64,000 bases of DNA from Chitinophagaceae bacterium (GTDB lineage: Bacteria; Bacteroidota; Bacteroidia; Chitinophagales; Chitinophagaceae): the NCBI GenBank assembly GCA_016713085.1, contig JADJPV010000002.1, forward strand, positions 1,550,001 through 1,614,000. Reading direction: 5' to 3'. Of this stretch, positions 8,493-17,205 are shown piece after piece. Both the position numbers and the translations under genes were made by a program. Below the pieces are notes generated by a model. That model was not told where the DNA came from. It searched no databases and was given only the letters and a program-made list of their open reading frames with translations. Positions within the stretch are counted from its first letter, which is position 1. The number at the start of each line of letters is the position of its first letter.

Positions 8493-10043
8493 TTACTTTA
8501 ATCCATCCCTGAATTGAGTATAAGCCGGCTTTTTATTATAGCCTGCATCAAACAAACAGGGAAAATCAAGCTGTCCCATGCTGGTAACTATCCAACTGTC
8601 TGCATCTGTAACATTCCATACAGTAATACCATAGCGTTGAGCGGCTGGCACATTATTCTTATAGGATTGAGCTACGTATTTATATTTCTGTGCCTGCTGA
8701 TCAAGTAATGCCGGAGTGGCCGTAAAAGGAGTGGCATTACCGGGATTAATTCTGATATCCAGTTCCGATACATGCACTTTTAATCCTGTGGCAGCCAGTT
8801 GAGCAAACATATTGTCAATACTTGCATTCGGTGTATTTATGCTGATATGCATTTGCGTAGCAATACCGTGCACAGGCACAGAAGCAGCCTTCAGCTGGTT
8901 CACCAGCGTTATCATACCACTCAATTTTGACGGACTTGATTCAAGATTATAGTCATTGATAAATAATACAGCATCGGGATCTGCCGCATGAGCATAATTA
9001 AATGCATCTGCAATATATGATGAGCCCAGAACCGCATACCAATAGAAAATATCGTTAGCACTGGTTCCTGTACGGTAATTACCAGCCTCGTCAATAACTT
9101 CGTTCACCACATCCCATGCCTTTACTTTTCCTTTATATCGTGTAACAAGTGTGGTAATCCAGTCCTGCATAGCATTTTTTACCAGCGTAGGATTGAGTAC
9201 ACTACCAGCCTGCATTACAGATAAATTATCTATATAAAAATCGCCTGCAGTGGGAAAATGAAATTTTATTGACACAGCATTTTCAGTTGGCGTAAATGGA
9301 AAAGAATACTCAGTCCAGCTTGTCGTTAATGTTTGATTTTGCTGGGCATAAAAAGATGAGCCCTGCACCACTACCCGAAACGACTGGCTTGCAGATGCCG
9401 CTTTTGCCCAAAATTTTAATGTGTAGGCAGCATTACCTGTAACATTTATATTGTCTGAATATAACTGAATGCTCCAGGGATCCGGGCCGGGCGTGTTTAC
9501 TAAAACTCTTGCAGCTTTTGTTCCATTTTGGGCACCACTGCTGATAATTGAAATATTTCCCGAAGTAGGTGCTGTGGATGATACCTGTGCGGACCAGTTA
9601 GTGAAATCATTCTCAAAATCCGGGTTAGCTGAAAGATTAGGACCGCTTGCAGCAGTTAATGATCGTAAATAGTTTCCATTATTGTTCTGATGCCAAACCA
9701 ATGTATGCCCGTATATTTCAAGACCTGCGGCCTGGGCGATATTTACCAAATCATCCGTATTGGTAAAATTATAAGTTCCATTATTCTGCACATTAGCTCC
9801 GTGCTTCATCTGGTATTCAAACGTAACACGGTCAAATTGATTTTTTACCAATGATGCATAGGTAGAATTATTTTTCATCAGGCTGTAGTTGATGGCTATG
9901 CCCGTTGTAAAAGATGCAGTTCCTTTTATAGTAGCAGTATCAGCAGGTGGCGGGGTCGGAGGTGTTGGATTCGTTGAACGGCTTTTTTTACAGGATATGG
10001 CACTTATCAGTACTGCAAAAAAGATTAAACAGTTATATTTCAT
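8493..10043 (-). CDS. GH10 endo-xylanase with inserted CBM4/9-like module, lipoprotein
   Basis: Surface endo-beta-1,4-xylanase. From Met5 (MKYNCLIFF) there is a lipobox, LISAISC, with Cys22 in the longer numbering, then a Pro/Thr linker. The GH10 barrel is split: strands up to GHTLVWHQN (residue about 123) are followed by a beta-sandwich insert at about 138-284 with CBM4/9-type features (NPDFENDFTNW, YTLKFWAKA, GDFYIDNLSV), and the barrel resumes at about 290. Acid/base Glu319 lies in WDVVNEV and nucleophile Glu431 in HVSELDIR. This architecture is known for Bacteroidota xylan-locus GH10 enzymes. The gene is the first hydrolase after susCD, behind the hairpin at 10145-10182, so it is probably the enzyme that makes oligomers for import. 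Confidence 0.93.
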   Translation of the reverse strand: MKYNCLIFFAVLISAISCKKSRSTNPTPPTPPPADTATIKGTASFTTGIAINYSLMKNNSTYASLVKNQFDRVTFEYQMKHGANVQNNGTYNFTNTDDLVNIAQAAGLEIYGHTLVWHQNNNGNYLRSLTAASGPNLSANPDFENDFTNWSAQVSSTAPTSGNISIISSGAQNGTKAARVLVNTPGPDPWSIQLYSDNINVTGNAAYTLKFWAKAASASQSFRVVVQGSSFYAQQNQTLTTSWTEYSFPFTPTENAVSIKFHFPTAGDFYIDNLSVMQAGSVLNPTLVKNAMQDWITTLVTRYKGKVKAWDVVNEVIDEAGNYRTGTSANDIFYWYAVLGSSYIADAFNYAHAADPDAVLFINDYNLESSPSKLSGMITLVNQLKAASVPVHGIATQMHISINTPNASIDNMFAQLAATGLKVHVSELDIRINPGNATPFTATPALLDQQAQKYKYVAQSYKNNVPAAQRYGITVWNVTDADSWIVTSMGQLDFPCLFDAGYNKKPAYTQFRDGLK

Positions 10044-10144
10044 GGTTCCCAGCATAAAAAATAATACAATAGTCGTGAAGTTTATTACCTAAGTTCCTTT
10101 GGATAGTAAAGAATAAACAGCAGTTTTTTTCTTACAGTGAATTT

Positions 10145-10182
10145 AAAAACCGGGAATAGATGAAACCTTATTCCCGGTTTTT
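10145..10182 (-). terminator. Strong intrinsic hairpin between susD and the GH10 gene
   Basis: AAAAACCGGGAATA at 10145-10158 is exactly complementary to TATTCCCGGTTTTT at 10169-10182, leaving a 10-base loop. The stem ends in a U5 tract on either strand. It lies 37 bases after the susD stop, so it should end or attenuate most susCD transcripts, leaving read-through or a second promoter for the hydrolase genes. Confidence 0.8.
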
Positions 10183-10218
10183 ATTTTAGATCTGTATACT
10201 TAGCATTTCTTTATTTTC

Positions 10219-12216
10219 TTAATAGCCTGGGTTTTGATACGCCGCCTTTTCTTCTGGAGTCATATTCATCCCGTCAAGCTGACCCTGTGGAATTGGTTTG
10301 AGGTAATGAAAAGGCTGAATAGTTCGTGTATATGTTGTTGGCGTATGATTTCCATAAGCTGCGCTGCCAATCTGGTATGAACCGGCAAGTTCGTTCCACT
10401 TCTGAGTACGAACCAGGTCAAACCAACGGTGGGCTTCACCAAAATATTCACGTGAACGTTCGGCCAAAATATAATTAATGTCTATAACTGCAGGTGTGGC
10501 AGCTGTCAAAACCGCACTATTATCTACAACAAATGCTGCATTATTTTTATTAGAAAATTTCCACTTGCCCGCACGTGCACGGAGCACATTAACAAGTTCA
10601 CGGGCAGATTTACCAGCTACAGTTACGGCACCTTTTACTGCCGCTTCAGCAGCTATAAGATACAGCTCGGAGAATTTGGCAATTTTGAATGGACGGGTGC
10701 TGGTAGCATTTGGCTGTCCCAGCCCGGTACCATTATCAGTACGATATACTCCCAATTTCCATAAACCCGGAAATACTATCCTGCTTATACCAAGAGGATT
10801 GATTACAAAATCTGCTCTGCCGGGTAATCTGCCAGCTCCAACGTTATTAGAACTTTTGCCGGGGAAATTTGCTCCGGAAGGATAAACAATATTGGGTGTC
10901 TCTGATTCATCTTCCAGAAAACTCAATACAGGTTGACCCGGAGTAATCGCCAGATCATTAGCATTATAAAGTGTTGCATTAGTAGTTCCTCCTTTAGGCC
11001 AGTTACCTCTGTAAACTGTAGTGAAAGTACCATCGTAACGGGAATCAAGTGTTTTATCGGTAAATGTGTTTGTAAAAACTCCTACAGGTGGAGCCATACG
11101 GGTATATGGACGACCTAAAGACTGAACTGCTTCCCTTTGCACTGAACTGATAGCAGTTCCAGTTCCGTCAGGGTTTGCAGCACTTCTAATCACTGTATAG
11201 TTCCAGTTTACCATCCAAAAAGCTCCATTCCTGCCATTTCCTGATTCACTGTCAAAACAACTTAAGCAGGCTCCGTTATAGGTTTCGTTTTCCTGAGTAT
11301 GATCTGCATACAACAGCATTTCTTTGTTGCGGTCGTTACCTCCTACATGCAGGTCATAAAAGGTATTCTCCAAGCCAAAATTAACAGCACCGGAATAAAC
11401 ACCAGGGTTGTCAATAGCGGCTGTAGCTACGTCATACGCTTTTTGAAAATACCATGCCGCATCATGTCCATCAGGGTCAGTTCTTGCTGATGCTGGATAA
11501 GTAGGAATGTTGTTCGGATTTTGCAACCACCATGCGTAAGTTAAGTATGCTTTGGCCAGGTAAAGACGTGCAACTGTTTTAGTAGCACCGCCAGTTATTC
11601 TTGGAGTTGAAGGCAGATCGGTTACTGCCTGCAGCAAATCAGGGAATATTCCTTTAGTATACACTTGCGGCACTGTGTTACGTACAGATGTTCTTGAAGC
11701 ACTTGTATTGAATTTTAACTCCCCGGCTCCTAAATCTAATGGCACGCCGCCAAATGTTTGTACCAACTGAAAATAATCAAATGCACGGAAAAATCTTGCT
11801 TCAGCAATTAGTGAAACCGGGATGGTACCTACTGCTGCAGCATTTTCAATAATCCCGCTGGCAGTATTAATATTAGAAAAAGCGGTTCCCCATAATGCAT
11901 CAGAACGGCTGCTGGTAGGTGTCAGATTTCCCACACCGCTCAGATCCGCATCTTTAAAGTTACCATCAGCACTTGCGGCCCAGGTATATTCGTCGGTTCC
12001 TGTTTCTAAACTGTTATAGTAATAAGGCTGGCCATATAAAAGACGCAGATGACCATACATGGATGTGATACCGCCCTGAACGCCTTTTTCGGTTTTGAAA
12101 AATTCGGGAGTATAAGTACTGCGGGGCTGTTCTTCCAGAATTTTCTTACACCCTGAAGAAGACAACAGCATTAAAACCGCCGTTACAATAAATATTTTTA
12201 TTTGTATATGTTTCAT
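10219..12216 (-). CDS. susD: SusD/RagB-family outer-membrane glycan-binding lipoprotein
   Basis: Surface lipoprotein that caps the SusC channel and binds the imported glycan. The N-terminus is a lipoprotein signal with Cys23 (LLSSSGCKK), followed by the SusD-type sequence EEQPRSTYTPEFF. TPR-like helices run through the middle (AEARFFRAFDYFQLVQTFGGVPL is the classic SusD helix), and the C-terminal RagB/SusD domain ends with ILAERSREYFGEAHRWFDLVR and an LKPIPQ region. At 665 residues it is longer than many SusD proteins but within the xylan-type range. It begins 11 bases after susC. The pairing with GH10, GH30 and xylose genes indicates xylan oligomers as ligand. Family certain, ligand inferred. 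Confidence 0.96.
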   Translation of the reverse strand: MKHIQIKIFIVTAVLMLLSSSGCKKILEEQPRSTYTPEFFKTEKGVQGGITSMYGHLRLLYGQPYYYNSLETGTDEYTWAASADGNFKDADLSGVGNLTPTSSRSDALWGTAFSNINTASGIIENAAAVGTIPVSLIAEARFFRAFDYFQLVQTFGGVPLDLGAGELKFNTSASRTSVRNTVPQVYTKGIFPDLLQAVTDLPSTPRITGGATKTVARLYLAKAYLTYAWWLQNPNNIPTYPASARTDPDGHDAAWYFQKAYDVATAAIDNPGVYSGAVNFGLENTFYDLHVGGNDRNKEMLLYADHTQENETYNGACLSCFDSESGNGRNGAFWMVNWNYTVIRSAANPDGTGTAISSVQREAVQSLGRPYTRMAPPVGVFTNTFTDKTLDSRYDGTFTTVYRGNWPKGGTTNATLYNANDLAITPGQPVLSFLEDESETPNIVYPSGANFPGKSSNNVGAGRLPGRADFVINPLGISRIVFPGLWKLGVYRTDNGTGLGQPNATSTRPFKIAKFSELYLIAAEAAVKGAVTVAGKSARELVNVLRARAGKWKFSNKNNAAFVVDNSAVLTAATPAVIDINYILAERSREYFGEAHRWFDLVRTQKWNELAGSYQIGSAAYGNHTPTTYTRTIQPFHYLKPIPQGQLDGMNMTPEEKAAYQNPGY

Positions 12217-12227
12217 ATTCTTATGTT

Positions 12228-15200
12228 TTAAAATGTCAAATTAACTCCAACAATATAGTTACGGGTTGAAGGGGTGTTAAACCCTACAGTAAGAATGCGT
12301 CTCAGACTTTGATTGAGATTTACTGCCGCATTTTCATTTCCAAAGGAGTTGGTTTCAGGATCCAGACCCGATTCCTTATGGAATGGAGATAACATGACAA
12401 ATGGGTTTTGAGCGGTAACATACATCCTCAATTTAATAGCTGAGTTTTTTATCAGGTTTCTGCTGAAATCGTACCCAAGTGTAATGGTGCGAATTTTCAG
12501 GAAGGAGCCATCAAAATAACTTAGCGTGCTTCCGTATTTGGGATTATCACTGCTAACAAGGTCAACTGATCTTGGAGGTCTTGGGTACTTCGCATCGGTA
12601 TTTGTTGGTGTCCAGTAATCAACATTTATATTATTTCTGCGTCCACTCAACAGATTAAGATACCCGTTTGAACCATGAATAGTACTAAAGAGAATGCCGC
12701 CATGTCTGTAAAAACCAACAATACCCAAGTCAAAACCTTTATAAGATACACGGGTATTGAAGCCTCCCTGAAAATCGGGATCCACATCCATAATTTGCCT
12801 GTCGGCTGGCCCGATTGCTCTTGTTGGTGTTCCATCAGGATTGTAGGTGCCGGTATAAAGCACTTTTATCATACCTACTTTTCCACCCGGTTCAAGAATA
12901 TTTAAATGGGTTGCAGCACTATCTTCTGCCGTGCTGTAAAGTCCTATCTTTTTATAATCAAAAATGGAATTGATATTATGACCAACAAACCACCAGTTAC
13001 CTTCATCCCTGGTTTGGCCAGAAGCAAGTGATACTAACTTATTTTTGTTAGTATAGAAGTTAACCCCTGCTTCCCATGTCCAGCCATTTACATTGTTTAT
13101 AATTGTACCATTTAAACTAAGTTCAAACCCTTTGTTTTCAGTTGCCCCGATGTTTGAAGCAATACTGCTAACACCAGATGTAAGAGGCAGACTAAGATTC
13201 AAAAGAATGTCCTCAGTCTTAGTTACATAGTACTCTACAGTACCGGACAAACGGTTTTTGAGTATAGAAAAGTCAAGACCGAAATTCAGAGTCTTAGAGA
13301 ATTCCCATCCTAAATTTGGATTAGGTAGCTGCGTAACATAGTAACCGGTTGCATAGTTTGTAGGGCCAAAGTTGTAAGGCCTGGTGCTCAACAACCCCAA
13401 TGTAGCATAAGGATTAATAGACTGATTGGAAGTTTGTCCAAACCCTGCACGCAGTTTCAGATTGTTTATGAAATCAAAATTCTTCATAAACGATTCGTTG
13501 GCAATATTCCATCCCACAGATATGGCAGGATAGGTATGCCATTGATGTCCCGGAGCCAGCCTTGATGATGCATCAGAACGTACTGTAGCAGAGATCATAT
13601 AACGGTTGTCGTAAGAATACATAATACGACCCATTGCAGATTGTAGACCCCATAACTGGTAATCCTGGTTGGCAGGATTGATCGTTAACTGTCCTGCAGC
13701 CTGACCAAGATTATAAAATGAAAATGCATCAGCAGGTATATCCTGAGCTGACATATTTGACCTGTTGTATTTATTCTGCTCGGCAGAGTAAAGAGCCACA
13801 GCATTTATCGTGTGTTTTCCGCCAAAAGTCTGATCGTAGCTGAGAATATTTTCAACTGTCCAGTGATATGTGTATCTGTTATCAACAGAAGCAGATGATA
13901 CCGTATTAGGATTGAGCCCGTCGCCCACTCCCGCTCCTGTATAAGCTCCATTATTGGATTGTATGTAATCAAGGCCAAGGTTTACTCTGTATTTTAATCC
14001 TTTGATAAATGGAGCTTTCACTTCACCATAAACCGCATTGTAAGATGCAAAACCACGTGATTCATTCAGCCATTGGCTGTTATCTTTTAAATTTTCAACA
14101 ACGTCTTTTGTAAATATATACTGGTTGTCAAGAATCATCCGTATGGATCTTTTCATAGTACCATCTGCATTATACGGAGTAGAAATAGGCGACATGCTTA
14201 ATGAGCTGTATAAGCCCACCTGGTTTCCCTGGCTTTCGTTATAGTTGGTATTTGAGGTAAATCCAAAGCGGAAATTTTTTCCAACCAACTGATCAACTGA
14301 ACCCCTTATTGAATAGCGTTTGTATTGCTGTGTGGGGATTACACCCTGGTTAATATAATAGCCGCCTCCAAAGTTGTAACTGCCTGTTTCGGAACCGCCT
14401 GAAAGGCTGATGTTATGATCTGAAACTATACCGGTTCTGTAAAATAAATCCTGCCAATCGGTATTGATATCGTTTGCTTCATCCTGCCCATTAGAATATT
14501 GGCCTGCTGCTGTACGGAGTGCAACAAATTGCGGACCATTCATCATGGGGTATTTAGCAAAAACGTTTTGGGCTCCTACATAACCACTGTAATTTATCTG
14601 TGGCTTTCTATTCCTGTTTCCTTTATCTGTTGTAATAAGAATAACACCATTAGAACCACGTGAACCGTAAATGGCAGTAGACGAAGCGTCTTTAAGAATC
14701 TCAATGCTCTTAACATCATTTGGATTGATATCGGCAATAGACCCCATAAAAGGTATACCATCAAGTACAATCAACGGATTATTGTCTGCACTCAGTGAAC
14801 GGATACCTCTAATACGAATTTGCATAGTAGCACCCGGCCTGGTTGATGTTTGTGACATTTCCACACCGGCTATGCGTCCCTGTAAGGCTTGAGAAATATT
14901 AGGTGAAGGTACTTCACGCATTTTATCGCCATTGATAGAAGCAACTGAACCCGTAACAGCTTCTTTCCGTTGTGTACCATAACCTACAACGATAACTTCG
15001 CCCAGTAATTTTTCTGCTGACTCAAGACGAATAGATAAATTAATATCATTCCCAATTTTCACTTCTTTTTCTACATATCCGATTGCAGAAATAACCAGCG
15101 TATTTCCTTTTACTGCAGAAATAGAAAAATTACCGTTGTTATCGGTTGTAGTTCCTTTGCTGGTTCCTTTTAGTGAAATGGAAGCCCCTGCTAAAGGAGT

Positions 15201-15362
15201 ACCCGCTTCACCGGTTACTTTACCTTTAATTGTAAGGTCTTGTGCAAAAATTGTTTGCGTAAAAAACAGAAACTGTAATAGCAGTGCTGCACTAAGTGCA
15301 ACTGCATTTACCATCATTCGCCTGAAAAATGGTAAAGTGAACTTTTTGTTTGGCATAGTCAA
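12228..15362 (-). CDS. susC: SusC/RagA-family TonB-dependent outer-membrane transporter
   Basis: TonB-dependent channel that imports oligosaccharides delivered by SusD. The 1044-residue protein has a signal peptide cleaved near residues 40-41 (IFAQD), a carboxypeptidase-regulatory-like domain at about 44-115 (GKVTGEAGTPLAGASI), a plug domain starting near EVIVVGYGTQRKEAVTGSV, and a long beta-barrel ending in an aromatic residue (NYIVGVNLTF), as outer-membrane barrels require. The start may be the annotated Met or Met3. There is no N-terminal STN domain, so regulation by anti-sigma signalling is not expected, and no ECF sigma pair is nearby. It heads the minus-strand xylan operon; an AAACGTTT operator-like site lies 79 bases upstream. 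Confidence 0.96.
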   Translation of the reverse strand: MTMPNKKFTLPFFRRMMVNAVALSAALLLQFLFFTQTIFAQDLTIKGKVTGEAGTPLAGASISLKGTSKGTTTDNNGNFSISAVKGNTLVISAIGYVEKEVKIGNDINLSIRLESAEKLLGEVIVVGYGTQRKEAVTGSVASINGDKMREVPSPNISQALQGRIAGVEMSQTSTRPGATMQIRIRGIRSLSADNNPLIVLDGIPFMGSIADINPNDVKSIEILKDASSTAIYGSRGSNGVILITTDKGNRNRKPQINYSGYVGAQNVFAKYPMMNGPQFVALRTAAGQYSNGQDEANDINTDWQDLFYRTGIVSDHNISLSGGSETGSYNFGGGYYINQGVIPTQQYKRYSIRGSVDQLVGKNFRFGFTSNTNYNESQGNQVGLYSSLSMSPISTPYNADGTMKRSIRMILDNQYIFTKDVVENLKDNSQWLNESRGFASYNAVYGEVKAPFIKGLKYRVNLGLDYIQSNNGAYTGAGVGDGLNPNTVSSASVDNRYTYHWTVENILSYDQTFGGKHTINAVALYSAEQNKYNRSNMSAQDIPADAFSFYNLGQAAGQLTINPANQDYQLWGLQSAMGRIMYSYDNRYMISATVRSDASSRLAPGHQWHTYPAISVGWNIANESFMKNFDFINNLKLRAGFGQTSNQSINPYATLGLLSTRPYNFGPTNYATGYYVTQLPNPNLGWEFSKTLNFGLDFSILKNRLSGTVEYYVTKTEDILLNLSLPLTSGVSSIASNIGATENKGFELSLNGTIINNVNGWTWEAGVNFYTNKNKLVSLASGQTRDEGNWWFVGHNINSIFDYKKIGLYSTAEDSAATHLNILEPGGKVGMIKVLYTGTYNPDGTPTRAIGPADRQIMDVDPDFQGGFNTRVSYKGFDLGIVGFYRHGGILFSTIHGSNGYLNLLSGRRNNINVDYWTPTNTDAKYPRPPRSVDLVSSDNPKYGSTLSYFDGSFLKIRTITLGYDFSRNLIKNSAIKLRMYVTAQNPFVMLSPFHKESGLDPETNSFGNENAAVNLNQSLRRILTVGFNTPSTRNYIVGVNLTF

Positions 15363-15440
15363 TTCAGGTTTTTAATTTTTAAACTTGTATATAATCAGGG
15401 TAAGTGTTCATAGCATAACAATCAGCAAAAACGATCAGGT

Positions 15441-15448
15441 AAACGTTT
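15441..15448. promoter_or_regulatory. Possible LacI-type operator upstream of susC
   Basis: AAACGTTT is an 8-bp palindrome with the central CG of LacI-type operators, in the context GGTAAACGTTTTGC. It shares the core of the perfect palindrome at 3-22 and sits 79 bases before the susC start, a suitable place for repression or activation. The short length makes chance occurrence possible. Confidence 0.4.
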
Positions 15449-15838
15449 TGCTTTTAATATTTGTAAATCTGTTTCTATTAATATGTATACTGTTTGCAGG
15501 TTCCCTGTAAGAAAAGAAGTACTCATCGTCTGTACACCTGGCATCAGATTTCAAATCACGGCTACAGATATTTATTTCACTGCGAAATCCACGTATATAT
15601 ACAGAATGATTAAGCACAGCAGTTAACAAGCCGGCATATTCTTTTGCAGGGTATGCTTCGGGAGAAGATAAATGATAAGGCCGTTGCGTCTGTTTGACAA
15701 AACCAGCGGAGAATAAAAAAGACAACTCTCTTTTATTCTCTTCTTCATGTAAAAGATGTGAGGGAAGTTTGGCAATTACCTTTCTCATATAACAGCAATT
15801 CGTTTTAGTATCAATCTTTCAAAAATTCTTCTAAATTC

Positions 15839-15854
15839 AATGCAATCGGTTGCA
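15839..15854. promoter_or_regulatory. LacI-type operator, left copy of an inverted pair
   Basis: AATGCAATCGGTTGCA is the exact reverse complement of 16064-16079. The inner TGCAATCGGTTGCA is itself nearly palindromic around a central CG, with one mismatched pair. Its flanks differ from those of the second copy, so the shared core looks like a conserved protein site. Probable target of one or both LacI proteins encoded just to the right. Confidence 0.65.
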
Positions 15855-16063
15855 TTTTCTGATCAAAAAAATAGCATTCAGGTTACTGTATTACAGTTTC
15901 AAAAATGCTTTCTCTATTTCCGTTTCCTTTCTCTTTTTTTGCACCAACACCGAAATCATATTGGCGCAACCCTTATTCTGCAAGGATCACAGCGAACTTG
16001 TTCACTGTTTACCCCGGCAGCAAATTCGATTTCCTGAGCTAAAGTAGGATATTTTTTTAAAAT

Positions 16064-16079
16064 TGCAACCGATTGCATT
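16064..16079. promoter_or_regulatory. LacI-type operator, right copy of an inverted pair
   Basis: TGCAACCGATTGCATT, the exact inverse of 15839-15854, lies 225 bases from the first copy and 57 bases upstream of the first tandem lacI gene. It overlaps the likely -33 element of that gene, so binding should repress it. Two copies at this spacing could support a DNA loop. Confidence 0.65.
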
Positions 16080-16104
16080 ATTTTTAAAAAAAATTCTACC
16101 TTAG
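16073..16104 (+). promoter_or_regulatory. Possible Bacteroidota-type promoter of the lacI/alpha-glucuronidase operon
   Basis: TACCTTAG at 16097-16104 is one base from the TAnnTTTG -7 consensus, and TTG at 16073-16075 stands 21 bases upstream as a -33 element inside the operator. The match is imperfect; the position relative to the operator is the main support. Confidence 0.35.
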
Positions 16105-16135
16105 TCAGACAAAGGGGTTTTACATTACGCTGCAA

Positions 16136-17172
16136 TTGCAAAAAGAAATAACGATATACGACCTTGCCAGGGAGCTTAATCTTTCACCTGCCACCATCAG
16201 CCGTGGCTTGAAAGACAATAAAAATATTAATAAGGCCACGGTTAAACGGATTCAGGAAAAAGCAGATGAACTTGGATACCGGCATAATAATTTTGCCAGC
16301 AGCCTGAGAAATAAACGCACCAATACTCTTGGCGTAATTGTACCCCGGCTTAACAGTAATTTTATGTCATCTGTTCTGGCTGGTATGGAAGATGCATCGA
16401 GCAGGGAAGGTTACAATCTTATCATTACACAATCATTGGAGAAGGAAGAAAAAGAAAAACCAATGCCCATATCATGTTTAACAAAAGAGTGGACGGGCTG
16501 CTGATTTCTCTTGCTTATGATACTTCCGGCATCACTCATCTTCAACCTTTCTTTGATAAAAAAATTCCGGTTGTTTTTTTTGACAGAACTTTTGAACATG
16601 CAAACAGTGTTAATATTCTGATAGATAATTATAAAGCAGCTTATACTGTTACGTCTCACCTGCTTGAGCAAGGTTGCAGGCGTATTATGCACCTTGGCGG
16701 TAATTTGCTGAGGGATGTTTATAAGGAAAGGCTGCGTGGTTATAAAACAGCACTTGCAGATTATAACATCAAATATGATGAAGAGCTTATAAGTATAAGT
16801 GTTTTAAATGAAGATGCTGGCACCGAAGCTGCAAAAGAGATCCTTAAAATGAAACCGGCAAAAAGACCAGATGCTGTCTTTTGTGCCAATGACACTGTTG
16901 CTGTTCACTGCATGATCCATTTAAAAGAGAATGGTATTAAAATACCTGCTGATATTGCCTTTGCCGGTTTTAATAATGATCCCATCAGCAAAGTAATAGA
17001 GCCCAACCTCACAACAGTAAATTATTCAGGATACCATATTGGCGAAGTAGCAGTGATGAACCTTATTAACCTGCTTACAAATCAATCCGGTTCTAAAAAT
17101 ACAAATACAATTATTTTAAAATCGGATATGATTGTTCGTGAATCATCTTTAAAAAAGAAAGAAGTAAAATAA
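16136..17172 (+). CDS. LacI-family transcriptional regulator, first of a tandem pair (frameshifted)
   Basis: Sugar-responsive repressor. It starts at TTG 16136 (QKEITIYDLARELNLSPATI), with a LacI helix-turn-helix, hinge FASSLRN, and sensor domain (RLNSNFMSSVLAGM, FNKRVDGLLISL, VVFFDRTFE, DAVFCANDTVAV, AFAGFNNDPISKVI). The frame breaks near 16449-16459: one reading runs to a stop at 16504, while the continuation is in the next frame from about 16460. Adding one A in the A5 run at 16455-16459 (or at 16449-16453) joins them as E-K-T-N-A-H-I-M-F-N-K-R-V-D-G, which aligns with the intact neighbour at 17206. The restored length is 345 residues. It is clearly a tandem paralogue of the next gene and heads the plus-strand operon behind the operator at 16064. 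Deletion or assembly error cannot be told apart from sequence alone. Confidence 0.82.
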
Positions 17173-17205
17173 CCTGAATGGTTAGTTACATCTGCACGTA
17201 AGTAT

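Larger units (their letters stand above)
15363..16135. promoter_or_regulatory. Divergent control region between susC and the lacI pair (773 bases)
   Basis: No convincing gene fills this stretch. It separates the minus-strand susC operon from the plus-strand regulator/alpha-glucuronidase operon. It contains an AAACGTTT core at 15441, an exact inverted pair of operator-like sites at 15839-15854 and 16064-16079, and a promoter-like sequence before the first lacI gene. A 117-codon open frame at 15435-15788 on the minus strand resembles nothing I know. I found no clear TAnnTTTG box for susC. Confidence 0.7.

Noticed and set aside
10478..10885. 135-codon plus-strand frame inside susD
   Set aside because: It lies wholly antisense to a clear SusD gene and its composition follows from the codon pattern of that gene.
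15435..15788. 117-codon open frame on the minus strand in the divergent control region
   Set aside because: It resembles no family I know, starts and ends without clear signals, and overlaps the AAACGTTT operator-like site. It could be a small gene but I cannot support it.
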